Of a stretch of 64,000 nt of DNA, positions 62,891 through 64,000 are shown one piece after another; positions within the stretch are counted from its first letter, which is position 1, and each line of letters begins with the position of its first letter. A model generated the notes under the pieces. It had not been told where the DNA came from. It saw nothing but the letters and a program-made list of their open reading frames with translations, and made no database searches. The DNA comes from Callipepla californica brunnescens (lineage: Eukaryota > Chordata > Aves > Galliformes > Odontophoridae): positions 27,129,105 through 27,193,104 of the forward strand of contig JALIRH010000006.1 of NCBI GenBank assembly GCA_023055505.1. Direction: 5' to 3'. Position numbers and translations under genes: made by a program.

Positions 62891-64000
62891 TTCCAGTTCT
62901 AATATTATTATTACACTTATAATTTGGATCACTTAATTTTCTGCCACCCTACCTGATCTTATTTCCTAGAGTCATAACAGCTACGCACATGAACAGTAAT
63001 TTCTGGCTACTGTATCAACAAATGAATGACTCACCATATTAACCCATGTTTCAACTTTACTGTAAACTCAGCTAAATGGATTAACCTATGTGCTAAGCAG
63101 AACACTCTAAACATTTAGAACATCTATTTGAATAATGAAATGGTAACACGTTACATATTGTATAAGAATACAAGTGTATGCTTGTAAACAAGGAAAAAAA
63201 GCCACAAGGCAAATTACAAGTTTTTAAGTTCTTGAGTCTTCAAGTCCTCTTAAATCTATGTATTTTTTCCCTGCAGAATGAAAATAAGCAGTAAAATAAG
63301 TAGTAGTTTATATGCTGCAATCTAGCTTCTTTTTGGGGAAGACAGTTTGTATCTTTCTTTTTAGTGTTTTGGTTGAAACCTTTAATTACAACCAATTGAA
63401 TCTCCTTAAAGATTAGGAGGCCCTCATAGACAGGTTGTACATACCCAGTTATTATCTAGAGCTCAACCACAGATTAATGTGGGTGAATCTTCTATAATAT
63501 CATGCACTTTTACCTATTATGAAAACTTAGATACATGCCACATAACCTTTCATTTTAATATTCATGCTGGTTTTAAGTGTCTCATTCTCATATGTGCTAC
63601 AATCAAATGTTTCCTTGAGGCAAAACTCGTTCCATGAGCTTCAAGTTGGATACACCAGTGCTGGGATTATTTCAAATGGGGAGGATGTGACTGCAAAGTG
63701 ATTAAAGGAATTTGAGAATTATAGGAATCATGGGAATTGCAAAAGCAGATTATGAGAAGCTAACTCTCCAGGACCTTACAAAAAAATTTTCTCAAATGGC
63801 ACTGGGGGTAGGGTAGAGATAAACCAAATGGATAAATGTTTGCTGTATCCACCCAAATACAGATCACATCTTGATATCAAACTGAGTGCTTCATGGAGAT
63901 GGCAAGACTCTTTTGGCTGTTCTGCTTTGGATGTGGCTGGGTAGTAGACAGGGAAGAAATTAGTGGTTCCTTATGTTGGTACAATGAGTGTCTTAACTAA

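Larger units (their letters stand above)
57131..64000. other. AT-rich non-coding stretch with long A/T runs
   Basis: Notable runs are T16-C-A11 (57517-57544), A14 (60646-60659), T-rich 61681-61725, T15 (62798-62812) and A30 (62839-62868). No CR1, LTR or gene is recognised. The open frames of 60-86 codons are scattered on both strands and look like chance. Confidence 0.5.

Noticed and set aside
1..64000. Microbial-type systems, CRISPR arrays, operons, tRNA or rRNA genes
   Set aside because: There is no spaced direct-repeat array, no tRNA B-box with a matching fold, no rRNA signature and no run of long adjacent frames. The composition and CR1/LTR repeats are those of a bird nuclear genome.

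Overview
The window looks like nuclear DNA from a bird. It is AT-rich throughout and full of homopolymer runs and short microsatellites, and no open reading frame exceeds about 130 codons in 64 kb. It carries decayed CR1 LINE 3' ends with the typical reptile/bird tail, plus LTRs that I recognise from memory as a common avian endogenous-retrovirus family. The CR1 and LTR content says bird; I cannot resolve the order. I find no confident protein-coding gene, tRNA, rRNA, CRISPR array or microbial gene cluster. The window is best read as a gene desert or the inside of a very large intron.

Layout: 1-5.4 kb is mostly featureless, with a C-run/A-run block at 3339-3381. A plus-strand CR1 tail lies at 5441-5704, followed by a 165-bp pyrimidine tract at 6400-6564. 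A compact regulatory-looking island with a perfect 18-bp palindrome sits at about 8.7-8.96 kb, and another island with a hairpin at 13.0-13.6 kb. A cluster of forkhead-like motifs is at 15.94-15.98 kb. A nested pair of same-family LTRs occupies 17990-18986. From 25.0 to 25.9 kb, and repeatedly from 33.9 to 49.1 kb, there are islands with lower repeat content and dense homeodomain/POU/MEIS-type cores, the look of conserved non-coding elements. The most GC- and CpG-rich patch is 45.6-46.2 kb. A second LTR-like fragment is at about 50.1-50.35 kb, and two CR1 ends lie tail to tail at 54.26-54.68 kb. The last 7 kb is simple AT-rich sequence with long A/T runs.

Several short open segments have splice-like borders: 7032-7089, 15188-15343, 33572-33675 and 47003-47098 on plus, 31549-31683 and about 27287-27571 on minus. 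The two minus-strand segments are phase-compatible with each other. None matches a protein I recognise, and all are weak candidates that need transcript or conservation data. If the regulatory reading is right, the window's job is distal control of a developmental gene outside it. That is inference from composition and motifs; conservation cannot be seen from one sequence.
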